Positions 1 to 11,700 of a stretch of 64,000 bases of DNA are shown one piece after another. Within the stretch, counting starts at the first letter, position 1. Every line of letters starts with the position of its first letter. Under the pieces are notes generated by a model. That model ran no database searches, was not told the origin of the DNA, and worked only from the letters and a program-made list of their open reading frames with translations. A program made the translations under genes and the position numbers. The DNA is from Cannabis sativa (lineage: Eukaryota > Streptophyta > Magnoliopsida > Rosales > Cannabaceae): NCBI RefSeq assembly GCF_029168945.1, contig NC_083605.1:2549280-2613279 (forward strand). Reading direction: 5' to 3'.

Positions 1-530
1 TCAAAATCTTATTTTATTCACTAATTGGCCACCAAAGGAATCAAAAAAATTCCTCCCCAAATTCAGTGATTTCAAACTTTTAGAATGGCAACCTGAAAAA
101 CTTTCGAAAACCATTGAGACGCTACCTTTGTAATTATTGCCTGCTAAATCAAATTCTTTCAAATTGCAAAGTTTTCCCATAGATGAAGGGATTTTTCCTA
201 CTAGAGCATTACTTCTCAAGTTTAAACTGACTATAGAGGTCAAATTTGCTACATCATTTGAGATGAGTCCATGCAGTTTAGTATTAGAAAGGTGGAGGTG
301 TTCAAGATTAGAAAAACTAAATAAGCAATTAGGAATGACAGGGTCTATATTATTGCGAGACAAATCAAGATATTTTAAAAGGCTCATGTTATTTCGAAAG
401 GTGCAAGGAATTGAACCTCCAAGCTCAAGAGAGTTGTAACTCAGGTCAAGTGTCTCAATGGATGTAAGATTTATGTGAGATGGAAAATTAATATGACTAA
501 GATAACAATAGGACAAGCCTAATTCTTGTA
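1..530 (-). pseudogene. LRR receptor-like protein fragment (RLP-D)
   Basis: This is a piece of an RLP extracellular domain of about 171 codons, read leftwards. It shows plant-type leucine-rich repeats (LxxLxLSxNxLxGxIP), such as LETLDLSYNSLELGG-like and LKYLDLSRNNID segments. It is close in DNA to RLP-A around 35640-36140 and RLP-B around 41660-42180. The similarity begins at about position 530, so the signal peptide, N-cap and first repeats are missing. It ends at a TGA at positions 3-1. Compared with RLP-B (DKIKEFENL), that stop follows a small deletion just after NKIRF, so it is a frameshift stop and not a natural end. The rest of the gene would lie left of the window. The matching promoter-like segment is 2 kb upstream at 2520-3310. 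I infer a dead copy of a cell-surface receptor. The RLP assignment is firm; the extent outside the window is unknown. Confidence 0.85.
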
Positions 531-2519
531 AGATTTATGTTGGATTCTCCAATTTCATTGCCAAAAACATGAAAGCCATAATCATTGTTGTAACATTAAA
601 GCCGTAATGCAGCCATAAATTAATGGGGATTTTTCATATATATACATGATTATATAATTATTTATGAAAATAACAAAAATAATTTTAATTGGTTACAATA
701 GTGTTAGTTGTACCGAAATATATATAATATACTAATTACACATATTTTTTTATATTGTGTCGTTGGCCACTTGTTGATAGTTTTTTTTGTGTCTTTTTTT
801 TCGTTCTTTTTTGTTTTTCTTTTATTTTGTTATTTTAACATAAATTTATTCTTTCTTTTTTTTTTAATATTTATTTTTATCATTTTTTCAAACTACAGCA
901 TTAGTTTGGTGGGCTTATATATAGTACCATTCAAATCTATTTTTAGATGTAACTATTTTAATATATATATTTCTAAATGAAAAGCAAAATTTTAGTTTAT
1001 TAAATATTGTTAACCAAAAAAAATTATATTTAAAATTATGAGATGTTATCAAAAAAAAAAAAAAAATACTAAGATACTATATAGTTTATAAGATAATATT
1101 ATCTCATATATATTTTTGTTACTTATTCTATATTCTACCAGGTTAATTATAATTATAAAATGGTTATATACTGATCAAAATATACTTATGTTACTTTTTT
1201 GTTTGTTTATTTTTATAGCAACTTTTACGTTACCTTTAAATATATTTAAAATTTAATAAGATACAATAAAATACAAAAATTACTAAATAGCTTATATTAA
1301 CAAAATAAATATATTTTTTAATATACATAATTATTGTATGATGTTATTAAAATAAGTTTATATAGAATATATACCTACCATACAGTAACTTTATATATAT
1401 AATTATAAAATAATTTTTAGTAATATGACATTAAATGACATATTAGATTTTGTTTAAATTATTGGTTACTTCTTTTTTTTTTCATTAATAAAATATAAGA
1501 GAGACTATAAGGTTACTTTTAATTCTAAAAATTTTATCTGAAAAAAAAAATCTATTATTCTCATATATCAAAAGAATCATCTCAAAAAAATAGATCATAA
1601 TAGTATCACTCTTGAGCTCCACAAATAGCAGTAGAACTTAAATTTTATTTTTCTTAAGTTTTCCTTATAAGTTATTTTCAAAATCTATCAAAATTATTCT
1701 ATAAAAGAGAGAATACAATTTAGTAACTAAAATGTTACCTACTTAATATTGGTCTGAAAAAGATATACTTCCCACATATTAAAATGACCACTTTTAAGAA
1801 TAGATCACAATGCTTCAATTTTTAAGCACAAATAATTATTGGTGAAACTGAAAAATATTATAGAAATTGATCAATATTTCTTCGTAAAGTAAACTTATGT
1901 AGCATACAATTTAGTAACTTTTGAATATAAAATAACAAATATTTATTTTAATAACCAATGAAATTAGTTAGTATATTTTATTTTGTTTAAACTTAAATTT
2001 TAGTTGTTGTTTTTTGTCAATTAAGCTAAAAAAAATTAAAATGTTATTCTTAATTTTGATTATCTTTTTTAATACCAGTAACGAAACATATGCTTTCCAC
2101 ATATTAAAATTATTACATTGAAGAGTAGGTCATAATTATATAATTCTTGAGACCAAACAATTATTAGTATCGTTAGAAAAGATTTTTTTTAAAAAAAAAA
2201 GAGAGAGAATATTTGATAAGTATCCCGTCTTTTAAAAAAAATCAAATTGTTATTATATAATGGAAAAAAAAAAATTGTAGCTTGAAAATATATGAGTATA
2301 GAAAAAGAATAGAGCGTAGATAAATACATGTTAAAAAAAAAAAACCAGTGTATATACAAAAAGAGAGAAAAAAAAAACATAAAAAAATAAAGTAATAAGC
2401 ACTACGTATATACCTATTCAAAAATAATTATAAAACTAAGGGCATATTCCACAATTAAAAATAAGAGTGTTAATTGTGATGTTTTTTTCAATATTTCGTT
2501 TCCAAGCGTAATTTTCTCT
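531..2519. other. AT-rich spacer, no gene seen
   Basis: This stretch is very AT-rich, with many A and T runs and no coding pattern on either strand. It separates the RLP-D remnant from its promoter-like segment. In an intact copy the first part of the gene would lie here, so either a deletion or replacement by unrelated DNA has occurred. I see no recognisable transposon ends. Confidence 0.6.
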
Positions 2520-3310
2520 AAATTAATAGATAATGGAATGCATGGAAGGAGGCCTTTATATAGACAGACCTTTGTTGTCATGGTCTTTATTAAAATAATA
2601 ATATATATGACAAGATACATTATAATTGGTTCCTACTTTTATATATATCAATTATATCAATATATATATGTATATATATGTCTTTGTTGTCCACTAGACA
2701 CTACACACAATTAATGGACTCTCAATTCAACATTGATTTGTTTATTTTATTTTTTGCTTTTCCATTTCGATTTCATATCGAATCTAAGGGAAACAATTAT
2801 AATGAATAGTGTGTTAACATGATTCATGGTTATTCGTTTGTTGATTTAAAGGCCTTTAGTGTCTAGCACCACTGAAATTAGTAATTGATAAATAGATACG
2901 AATTAAAGAAAATGTCAAAACTAGGTTAATGAATATGAGAGTCTTACTATTACTATATATTTATTTATTATATAGAAATAGTACATTCTAGAAGTAAAAT
3001 AGAAAGCACACACATGTCATTACATGGCTATATATATATATATATACATAATTAATGATATTACATTTATATATATGTTATGACGAACGACCGGCCATGA
3101 TAAAACATATGAAATATATAGTTTTATAGTAGTCTTTGATCTTTTCAAAGTTAATTTTTCTATACCAATAATATTGCTTTCTATATATGTAAACTGTTCA
3201 ATTTCTAGAATAAGGGCCTGTATTTTGTCGTTTAATATAAGTTAGTTAAATGGTAATAATATATTTATGAAGAAAAATGAACTTACCCCTCACAATGACT
3301 CAGTTACTAT
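2520..3310 (-). repeat. Left arm of inverted promoter duplication (RLP-D upstream region)
   Basis: Read on the minus strand, this segment aligns with 12845-13835 on the plus strand. Shared blocks include the run around TGACATGTGTGTGCTTTC, the block CATTAACCTAGTTTTGAC, and the block GACAACAAAGGTCTGTC leading into a TATA box. Indels make this arm about 200 bp shorter than the other. It is the upstream region of an RLP in inverted orientation and belongs with the truncated fragment at 1-530. It shows that two RLP genes lay head to head before the LINEs entered between them. Confidence 0.8.
2555..2562 (-). promoter_or_regulatory. TATA box of RLP-D
   Basis: TATATAAA on the minus strand, in the same context (GGTCTGTC before, GGCCTCCTTCCATG after) as the TATA box of RLP-A. 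No intact coding region follows it now. Confidence 0.55.
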
Positions 3311-3315
3311 TAAGA

Positions 3316-3331
3316 AAAAGGAGGTACCCCT
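3316..3331. repeat. Target-site duplication of LINE-1, left copy
   Basis: AAAAAGGAGGTACCCCT-type sequence, repeated at 6057-6072 after the poly(A). The shared core GGAGGTACCCCT is certain; the leading A residues cannot be told apart from the tail. Confidence 0.85.
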
Positions 3332-6060
3332 TGCTCCTCGGTTCAAGAAGCCTTTGAAACAGGGGTTATTGACCCCAGAATCAGTAATACCTTTGTGTGC
3401 CTTATTCCAAAAGTTGAATTTGCGTTGGGTGTTGATCAATATCGCCCAATTAGCTTATGTAACTTTTCTTATAAGGTAATTGCAAAGATTCTTTCAAATA
3501 GACTGAGACCTTTTATGGAGGAGTTGGTATCCCCGTTCCAATCGGCCTTCATTCCTGGTAGATGGATTGCCGAGTCCTCTATCCTTACCCAAGAATTTAT
3601 ACATAAAATCAAAACGAAAAGGGGCAGGGGAGGTCTTATGGCAATAAAGCTGGATATGCACAAAACTTATGACAAGATGGAATGGAGTTTCATCGAAAAA
3701 GTGCTTCGCAAGAACGGGTTTTATGGCAAGAGTATTCGGCTTCTTATGGCTTGCGTGACTAGTGTCTCTTACTCAGTTCTCTTGAATGGTTGTCCTCTAA
3801 AGAAGTTGTATCCTCAACGAGGTTTGAGACAAGGGGATCTGATTTCGTCGTTCCTATTTCTCCTATGTCAAGATGTGTTATCCAAAGTTATTACTCAGGC
3901 GGAAGAGAAAGGATTCATCCGTGGAATTAAGATTGCTCAGTCTTGCCCCTCGGTTTCTCATCTAATGTTTGCAGACGACACAATCCTTTTTGCTCGAGCA
4001 AATGAAGCAAATGCAAGGAACCTGCTCAAGTATCTAACCGCTTATGAGTCTTGGTCGGGTCAGACATGTAGCAAACCAAAGTCTGGGATACTTTTTTCAA
4101 AAAATACCAGTGCTGGCTTGAAAAGCAATATCCTCAACATTCTAAATATTAATCAAGTCAGCGGAGAAGAGAAACATTTGGGAAATCCATTCATTTTCAA
4201 AAGAAGAAAAGTGGAAGATTATAACAGACTTAAGGAAAGCATGAGAATGAAGCTAGAAGGTTGGAAGATGAAATCTTTGTCCTATGCTGGGCGTTTAACT
4301 CTAATCAAGTCAGTTGCTTCGTCAATTCCGATCTATGCTATGTCCACCAATAAGGTTCCTATTTCTAGTTGTCGGGGTCTTGATGCTCTTATGAGAAAAT
4401 TTTGGTGGATAGGAAGTGTAGGAAAAGATAGATACATGGCGTTTAGAGCCTGGGATAAGATTTGTACCCCGAAAACAATGGGGGGGGGGGGGGCTGGGGT
4501 TGAGAAGGTGTGAGGATATGAACAGGGCGCTCATGACAAAGTTGGCTTGGTGTCTTGCAACCAACATGGAGAGACCGTGGGTCACCAATTTATTGAAAAA
4601 GTATTGCAAGCATGAGAGTTTCTGGTGTGTGAACCAGAAAACCAACGACTCCCCTTTATGGAAGAGTGTCTTAGGCTCAAGAGAAGTGCTTCTCCAAGGG
4701 TCTATGGTAACTGCTGCTTCGGGGGATTCAATAAACTTCTGGAAGCAACAATGGATACCTTGGATGGCATATAGAGAGTTTCATGACCTGATGCAGCAGC
4801 TTGGAGAAAGAAGGTTCACAATTAAAACTATAGCAGATGTATCTATTGGAAACAGGTGGAATGAGGAGATGATTATCCAGATATTCGGTCAAGACTTGGG
4901 TGATCAGATTCTTAATATACCGAGAATTCCAAGTCCTTTCCCTGACCAAATGTTTTGGAAGGAAAATCGTAATGGTAAATTCTCTGTTAAGTCTGCTTAT
5001 GTTGTGGATCAAAAATGGAGGTTTGAACCTGTCCAAAGAATTTGGAAATGGATTTGGGATGGGAGGATACATCCAAGGATATCGATTTTCCTTTGGCGAA
5101 TCTTAAATGAAGCAATCCCAACCAAGAACAAGCTGCCTTTTGTCCCAAACAAAGAATGTAGCTTATGTGGAAAGGATGGGGAATCGGCTCTTCACCTATT
5201 TCGAAATTGCAGCTTCACAAAGGCTATGTGGATGGGAAGTCTGTACCCTCTTCGGATCGACAACATTCCAGGGGATTCAATGGTGAGTTTTCTGGAAAAC
5301 ATTATATCAATCATCCCCGAATCCAGTAGGATTGAATTCGTTAACTTCTTCGGATGCTTATGCAATGAGATATGGAACCAGAGGAATGCGTCCTGCATTC
5401 GATCTGTCACAGGCAATCCTACTCTAGCCCTTTTGAATGTTGGAAAGGCCTTAATTGATTTTAAAGTTTTGGAAGTGGATTCAGTTAAGGAAACTCTGGT
5501 TTCCACCCTTAACCTTAAGTCCATAGATCATCTTGCTGCTTCCCCTTTTATCTGTCATGAGAAAGTTGAATATGTTATCTTCACCGATGCTTCATGGGAC
5601 AAGGGAGGGGCTGGTCTTGCAGCAATCATTATCAACATCACAGAGGGGAATTGGCTTGTGAAGGCAAAGAAAACTATTGCTTCATGTGCATTGGAAGCAG
5701 AATTTAAAGCCATAGAAATGGCTCTGCAGTGGGCAATTGCAGAAAAGAAGATGAAAGTCCTTATTCTCTCGGATTCAAAGATTGTTGTGAACTCTTTAGT
5801 TGCAAACGAGGGGTGCCCTGACTGGAAGTGTGCAAGTTTATTTTTTTCAGTTGTTAATTCATCTAGGAGGTTGTTAGTTAGTAAGTTTATTTTTATTAAC
5901 CGTAGTTTAAACGTTGTTGCGGATGGTGTAGCAAAGAATGCTAGATTGACTAGTTTTCTTGATGTTTTGTATCAAGGGGAGGGAATGCCCCCTGTAGTTC
6001 CCATCACTTTTTCTAGTTAATGAACAAGAAGTTCTTTCAAAAAAAAAAAAAAAAAAAAAA
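3332..6060 (+). mobile_element. 5'-truncated L1-type LINE (LINE-1)
   Basis: A non-LTR retrotransposon copy that begins inside the reverse transcriptase region and ends in a 22-base poly(A) run (6039-6060). It is flanked by a target-site duplication, GGAGGTACCCCT (3320-3331 and 6061-6072), which extends into adjacent A residues. Severe 5' truncation plus an A tail plus a target duplication is the signature of target-primed reverse transcription. It lies just inside the left arm of the inverted promoter repeat. Confidence 0.92.
3341..6020 (+). pseudogene. LINE ORF2 remnant: reverse transcriptase, zf-RVT, RNase H
   Basis: The reading frame enters without a start codon at the truncation point (GVIDP then CLIPKVE, the usual lead into the RT domain). 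It then shows [10 protein letters not shown], a QGD turn (RQGDLISS) and the catalytic FADD ([10 protein letters not shown], near 3969). The first frame stops at 4513. Reading resumes in another frame from 4500 with the zf-RVT region (C-x2-C near 5155, then H and C) and a C-terminal RNase H-like domain (FTDASWDKGG near 5580; EAEFKAIEMAL near 5697; ILSDSK near 5763). The switch falls at a 14-base G run (4480-4493), so one indel there would rejoin the frames. ORF1 and the endonuclease are absent, so the copy cannot move by itself. Confidence 0.88.
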
Positions 6061-6072
6061 GGAGGTACCCCT
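6057..6072. repeat. Target-site duplication of LINE-1, right copy
   Basis: Right partner of the copy at 3316-3331, directly after the LINE poly(A) tail. Confidence 0.85.
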
Positions 6073-7261
6073 CTCAATGACTCAATTACTCACTACTATA
6101 AAAATTGAATTTTCTTAACTGTTTAATTAGTCGGGTAAAGTATTCTCCTCGGTCTTAGATTACTATTCTCTCTTGAATGTATTTCTGAATCAATCTTTTC
6201 CATCCCCTTCATAGTTAGATTATATCACTATTTATAGGGCCTAAATACATCAAAAATGGTTTTCCTTTGTCCATAATGAATAAAATAAAAAACTACATTA
6301 ATTCTATAAGTACAATATAAAGAACAAGAAACTAAAGTGAATTGCTTTTATTTTCTGACTCAATCCACCATAATTATAGAGATTGTCTTCGTATCTTGAA
6401 AACCACGAGATTGATCATTGGAATTGTCATCTTACACTCTTCGCTCGGCATAAGTATGTATGCATCTTGGTTAGACATTTTCTCAATCATCCTATCCGGG
6501 TATCAGAGTGTTACAGATGTTAAGCAACCATAGACGGGCTGCTAGGAATACTTTCCTTCGCCTAGGTATCAAAAATGTGTAGGACATGCACGTCTAGTCT
6601 CATTGCCACGTCAAGGTACAAAAAATAGAATAACAGTTACTTAACCAATTGTTCTGTCAATTAGTAGTTAAGTTGGTTAGTGTATTAGGCTCGAGTTGTT
6701 ATGTTACATTTTCTGCTTTGGATCTTGACTATGTAATCTTTGTTACTATAAACAAAGGACGTAGCTAACTCATTTGAGTTAATGCTTTCGTTCATTTCTT
6801 GCTCCTGTGTTCTTCTTTTCTTCTTTCTCTATTGCTTACTAGCTATACTATAAGTGAAGTTCTTTACCTTCTTCATCCTCTATATATATATATTACAATT
6901 TCTTAATCAATTTTGAAGCCTGAAAAAATATATAATAATAGTTGTAAAATATACTTACAATCTCTTAAAAATTTTGAATAATTTATAATACTAAAAATAA
7001 AGTTCTTCATATTCCAATTTACAGTGTGTTTAAAAAAAAAAAAAAAACTACTTATTTTTAACACTGTGGTATATTTAAACTTTTTTAAAAAATTATAAAA
7101 ATAAAATTGTAATTATAACGAATATTGTTGTAAAAAAAATTAAAAAAGATACTCCAACATGTGTTTTTGAATACACAAAGAATAACTAAAAAAATTTTAA
7201 TAAAAAGTTGACAATAGTACTTTTCTAACTGTATATATTACAAGCAGAGTAAAGTTATAAG
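6073..7261. other. Spacer between the two LINEs, possible decayed LTR
   Basis: No convincing gene. The part around 6600-6860 reads like a worn copia LTR in plus orientation: TTAGTAGTTAAGTTGGTTAG, then a CTATAAA box near 6747, then a pyrimidine-rich stretch. I cannot find both ends, a target duplication or a primer-binding site, so this is only a suggestion. From about 6860 to 7260 it is simple AT-rich DNA. Confidence 0.35.
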
Positions 7262-7281
7262 AATGGAGCCTCTTTCTCAGG

Positions 7282-8763
7282 GTGTTGGTGGAGGTTAATA
7301 TTGATAAACTACTGGTTTCTGGATGCTATTTTGATTTAGCTAATGGGATGAAAAAATGGTTGCAGTTCAAGTATGAAAAACTTGGTATTTTCTGTTATTT
7401 TTGTGGATGTTTGGGTCATCAAAGGAAAGGATGTTCTCTGTCTTCTCCGGTGACTGTCGAGAGCCTCGAAGGTGCCCCCTTTCCCATGTTTGGTCCATGG
7501 CTATCCCCTGCTTCCAAATATCATGATGTGTTTTCTAGCGATTTGTCTCAGTCGGTGCCGGCGCAGCGTTTGGCGATACTGCCTATGCACCCTCCTCCTG
7601 TTGGGACGTCGACTGGCAATGGTAACGGTGATACCGTGGAGGAAGAGACGCTCGATGTGGTGCAAGGCTCGAGGAAAAGGTTGAGTGGGACAGCTCGACC
7701 GTCGTCTGGGAAAGCTGTGCTATCAAGGAAAAAATGGGTTCCCAAGACTCGGTCAGGAGATGGTGTACAAAGCCATTCTGGTTTTGGTAATGGAGTTAGA
7801 AGTAATTCAAATGGAAAAGGAAAGGGGTCTGCTATTTTTCCAAGTTTAGAGCCTATGTCTAGAGGTAAGGGAGATGACTTCTCTCCTCTTCCTATGTCGC
7901 GTGTACAGATGTGGCCCACGGGTGTTTTAAATAAATTAGGAAATAACTTATGTGTTGGGAATGTTATTTCCACATCTGGTGGTCCATGGGCTGGTCCTAT
8001 TAATTCGTGTGGGGCAGCTATTGGGCCGAGTATTTTTAATGCTGATGTTGGAGTGGGCCTGCCCGATTGTAGTGGGCCTGGGGACGGTTTCTCTGGTGGG
8101 AAAAGGCTTGAGGCCGAATTATCTTCTCAGCCCAATGACAAGTTTGAAGTTCTTGATCAAGTGAGCCCACTTCCCTCTTGTTTTATCAAGCCGTCTTTGA
8201 CCAAAACCGTGGATAATTATGAGGCTCCTTTGAAGATTGGTGGACCTATTATAGGTGAAGGAAGCTCTTTAGGCCTCGTGGGAGGTAATGAGACCGAGCC
8301 TAAGGATGAAGAGGAGAGGGCGTTGGCTAGTTTTTTCAATGCTCAAGAACAGTTGCTCTTTGATCTTAAGCATTTTGAAAGGTTGGATTTATTTGAAATA
8401 AAGAAAATTGGTGGTGATATTGGTGTTCCGCCTTCTTCAGAGACAAATGAGAGAACTACTCCATTCGAGAAAAGGAAGTTTGAAGGCTCTGCTTCGTTGT
8501 GCACTAGACCTCATAAGGTGCACAGAAAGTACCCGGAGGTAGTTCGTGATTTCCCTTGGGACCAAGTTCGGCCGGATCTTGAGTCCAAGGTGGTGGATGA
8601 TGAACCGTCTGAGGATAGCTCTAGCTCTCCGAGCTTTTCTGATGGAATTTTGAAGAACCCTCTGGCCGGATCTTTTGTGATTATAGACTCGGACTCCAGC
8701 CTGTCAGTTCACTCTAATACCCCTGTGGAGGAGGATGTTTTATCTCCTCCACAGGAGCCGTGA
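7282..8763 (+). CDS. LINE ORF1, gag-like zinc-knuckle protein (5' truncated)
   Basis: An open frame of about 493 codons with no natural ATG at its left end; the frame simply enters from the truncation. The first 37 residues (VEVNIDKLL...KWLQFKYEKLGIF) are the end of the DUF4283-type nucleic-acid-binding domain typical of plant L1 ORF1. A CCHC zinc knuckle follows at residues 38-51 (C38, C41, H46, C51). The remainder is low-complexity Ser/Gly/Pro-rich sequence with acidic patches, as is usual in this family. The product would bind LINE RNA and chaperone reverse transcription. The stop TGA (8761-8763) sits 5 bp before the ORF2 ATG at 8769. It is open over this length, unlike ORF2. Confidence 0.8.
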   Translation: MLVEVNIDKLLVSGCYFDLANGMKKWLQFKYEKLGIFCYFCGCLGHQRKGCSLSSPVTVESLEGAPFPMFGPWLSPASKYHDVFSSDLSQSVPAQRLAILPMHPPPVGTSTGNGNGDTVEEETLDVVQGSRKRLSGTARPSSGKAVLSRKKWVPKTRSGDGVQSHSGFGNGVRSNSNGKGKGSAIFPSLEPMSRGKGDDFSPLPMSRVQMWPTGVLNKLGNNLCVGNVISTSGGPWAGPINSCGAAIGPSIFNADVGVGLPDCSGPGDGFSGGKRLEAELSSQPNDKFEVLDQVSPLPSCFIKPSLTKTVDNYEAPLKIGGPIIGEGSSLGLVGGNETEPKDEEERALASFFNAQEQLLFDLKHFERLDLFEIKKIGGDIGVPPSSETNERTTPFEKRKFEGSASLCTRPHKVHRKYPEVVRDFPWDQVRPDLESKVVDDEPSEDSSSSPSFSDGILKNPLAGSFVIIDSDSSLSVHSNTPVEEDVLSPPQEP

Positions 8764-8768
8764 GAGGC

Positions 8769-11700
8769 ATGGCTTGGAACTGTAGAGGGTTGGGGCAGAC
8801 CTCTACAGTTCGCGAGCTGAAGACCCTGATCAGATCGCGCTCTCCTGATTTTGTTTTCATGACTGAACTGAAAGTGGATGCAACTCCTCTGGTACGTATT
8901 CTTAAATCCCTACACTACTATTTTAATATTGATGTTCCGCATATTGGCACTACGGGAGGCATTATTTTGGCTTGGAAGATTGGTTTTAGTTTTGAATGTG
9001 TCTCTTGTTCTCGTAACCATATCTCGGGCTTGGTCTATTCGGACCCCCCTACTCACCCTTGGCTTTTATCTTGTGTTTACGGTCCTCCTTACCTCCATGC
9101 TAAGAAAAAATTTTGGGCTGACCTTATGGTATTAGGGGATAGGTTTGGGGGTCCCTGGTTGATCTTTGTCGATACCAACTTTGTTCTCAGTCTCTCCGAA
9201 CGTGAGGTCGAAGGGAAGGGACCCGTTTGTCCCTATCATTTCGAATTTGGTGGATTCTAGAGGTTTGATTAACTTGACTATCCAAGGAGATAAGATGACT
9301 TGGGATAACCATCGGTCTGGTAGTAACCATGTGAATGGTAGTTGGCTCCAATTATTTCCAAAAGCTGTCCTTAGCTCTTCTCACACGAGCAACTCGGATC
9401 ATAGACCGCTGTGTCTTGACACGGGGGGCCCCCGCCAAAGTTTAAAAGATGCTTCAAATTTGAGGAAGGGTGGACGAGAGATGAGAGGAGTAAGCTGATT
9501 GTGGCCAATGCTTGGAAGACGGTCGAGCATCGATGGGCTCCTGCTAGTGTCTTCAAGAAGATTGGAGCTACTCGTGTGGCTCTTCTTCAGTGGAATAGGA
9601 CTCAATTCGGTAAACTGGACTGGGTAATCAAAGACCTGGAACAGAAACTTGATCGCCTCCAGAAGTTACCTGCTGGAGGCCGGGATTGGAAGGAGGAACG
9701 TGATATTCGTCAATGACTGAATGAATCTTTGACTAGGAAGGCAATTTATTGGAAGCAAAGGGCGAGAATTGATTGGTTCAAGAATGGAGATAAATGTTCT
9801 AAATTCTTCTTCCTCTCTGCGGCTATTAGAAGAAGACGAAATGCCATTGAAAGCATCCTGGATAGCAATAATGTCTGGATTAATGACCGGGAGTCAATTG
9901 GGCGTGAGTTCATCGAGTTTTTCAAAGGTATCTTCTCGGGGTCGGGACCGGGGCAATCTTTGGACTGCAGTCATCTATTCCCGTCTAGACTTTCCGGGGA
10001 GGATCAAGAAGGGACATCTCTGTGCCCTTCTCGTGATGAAATCAGAAGGACATTATTTGACATGAATAACCATAAGGCTCCTGGTCCGGACGGAATGTCT
10101 GTTCTCTTTTTCAAGCACTACTGGGAGTCTGTGGGCGATGCCTTCTGTGATGCAGTAACCGACTTTTTTGAGTCGGGTAAGATGCATCGAGGTATAAATT
10201 CGACCAATGTGGTTCTTATTCCAAAAATTCAGAATCCGAAAAGACCGAATCATTTCAGACCTATATCTTTGTGTAACGTGCTGTATAAGGTTATTTCCAA
10301 GATAGTTGCTAACAGACTAAAGCCTATCCTCCCTTCTTTGATCTGCCCTACTCAAGCGGCTTTTGTTCCGGGTAGGAATATCCAGGATAATAATGTGATA
10401 GTTCAGGAGATTATCCACTCTTTTAACAGGAAGACAGGCAAGGAGGGATATTTTGCAATAAAGATTGACCTTGTTAAAGCTTATGATAGGTTAAACTGGG
10501 CATCCATTAATCAAGCTCTTGAGTGGTATGGTTTTCCCCAGAAAGTTCGTAATTGGGTTACCCAATGCATCTCTACTACCTCTCTGAATGTGTGCCTTAA
10601 TGGAGGAATGGTGGACAAGATTTTGCCCTCGTGTGGTCTTCGCCAAGGGGATCCTCTTTCTCCCTACCTCTTTATCTGTGTAGCTGAAGTTTTATCAAGA
10701 CTCTTGGAAGATGATCTTGCAAAAGGGGTCTTTAAGGGCATTAAGTTAAGTAGGGGTGGCCCGGTCCTAACACACTTATTCTTTGCTGATGATTTAATTA
10801 TGGTAGGGCGGGCCAATGTGAATGAAGCTAAAGGTTTCTGGAATTGTTTGGAGAAGTTTTGCTCTTGGTCTGGTCAAAAAGTGAACAAGCTCAAAACGTC
10901 AATATTTTTAGTAAGAATACTTCCAATGGAATGAGAAGAAGCATTAAGGAAGCCTTGGGGATTGGCTCTCCGGAAGGTATCATCAAGTACCTGGGTCTGC
11001 CTCTTTTCAGATCTAAACAAAAGGATGCGGACTTCAATTTCATCCTTGAGGGGCTAACTTCAAAATTGCAAGGCTGGAAAGCGAAGACGCTATCCAAAGC
11101 AGGGCGGGCCACTCTAATTAAATCGGTTGGTCTTTCTCTTCCTCTTTATGCCATGCAAACCACCAAACTTTCTGATAAAATGGTGAAAAGGATAGATGGG
11201 CTAGTGAGGGATTTTTGGTGGGGTTTTGAGAAAGGAAATCATGGTCTGCATCTTAGAGCTTGGGATAAACTCTGCCTTCCTAAGTCTCTAGGAGGGCTTG
11301 GTTTTCGGAAGACGAAGGAGATGAACCTGGCTTTCTTGGCCAAGTGGGGTTGGAAGATGTTGATCGGTTGTCAATCTTTATGTTGCAGAATTCTTAGGGC
11401 CAAATACCTTCGAGGACAAGATTTTCTCAACTGCAAGTATAAAGATTCTGACTCGTGGTTCTAGAAAAATGTGGTCAAAGCTAATGCTATTCTGAGGAAA
11501 GGGGCTTGTAAGCTAGTGGGTCATGGTCGAGACACCTGCATATGGAGGGACCCTTGGATCCCTCATTTAAAAGGTTTCATTCCGAAACCAAGGGGAGAAA
11601 TCCCGCCAAATTTGATTTGGGTGGCTGATCTCATCACATCTTCTGGTGCTTGGGACACTTCCAAACTAACTAGATTGTTCGATAGAGATACTGTTTCAGC

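Noticed and set aside
708..980. Hydrophobic 90-codon open frame
   Set aside because: Low-complexity T-rich DNA gives Phe/Leu/Ile runs by chance. No homology or context supports it.
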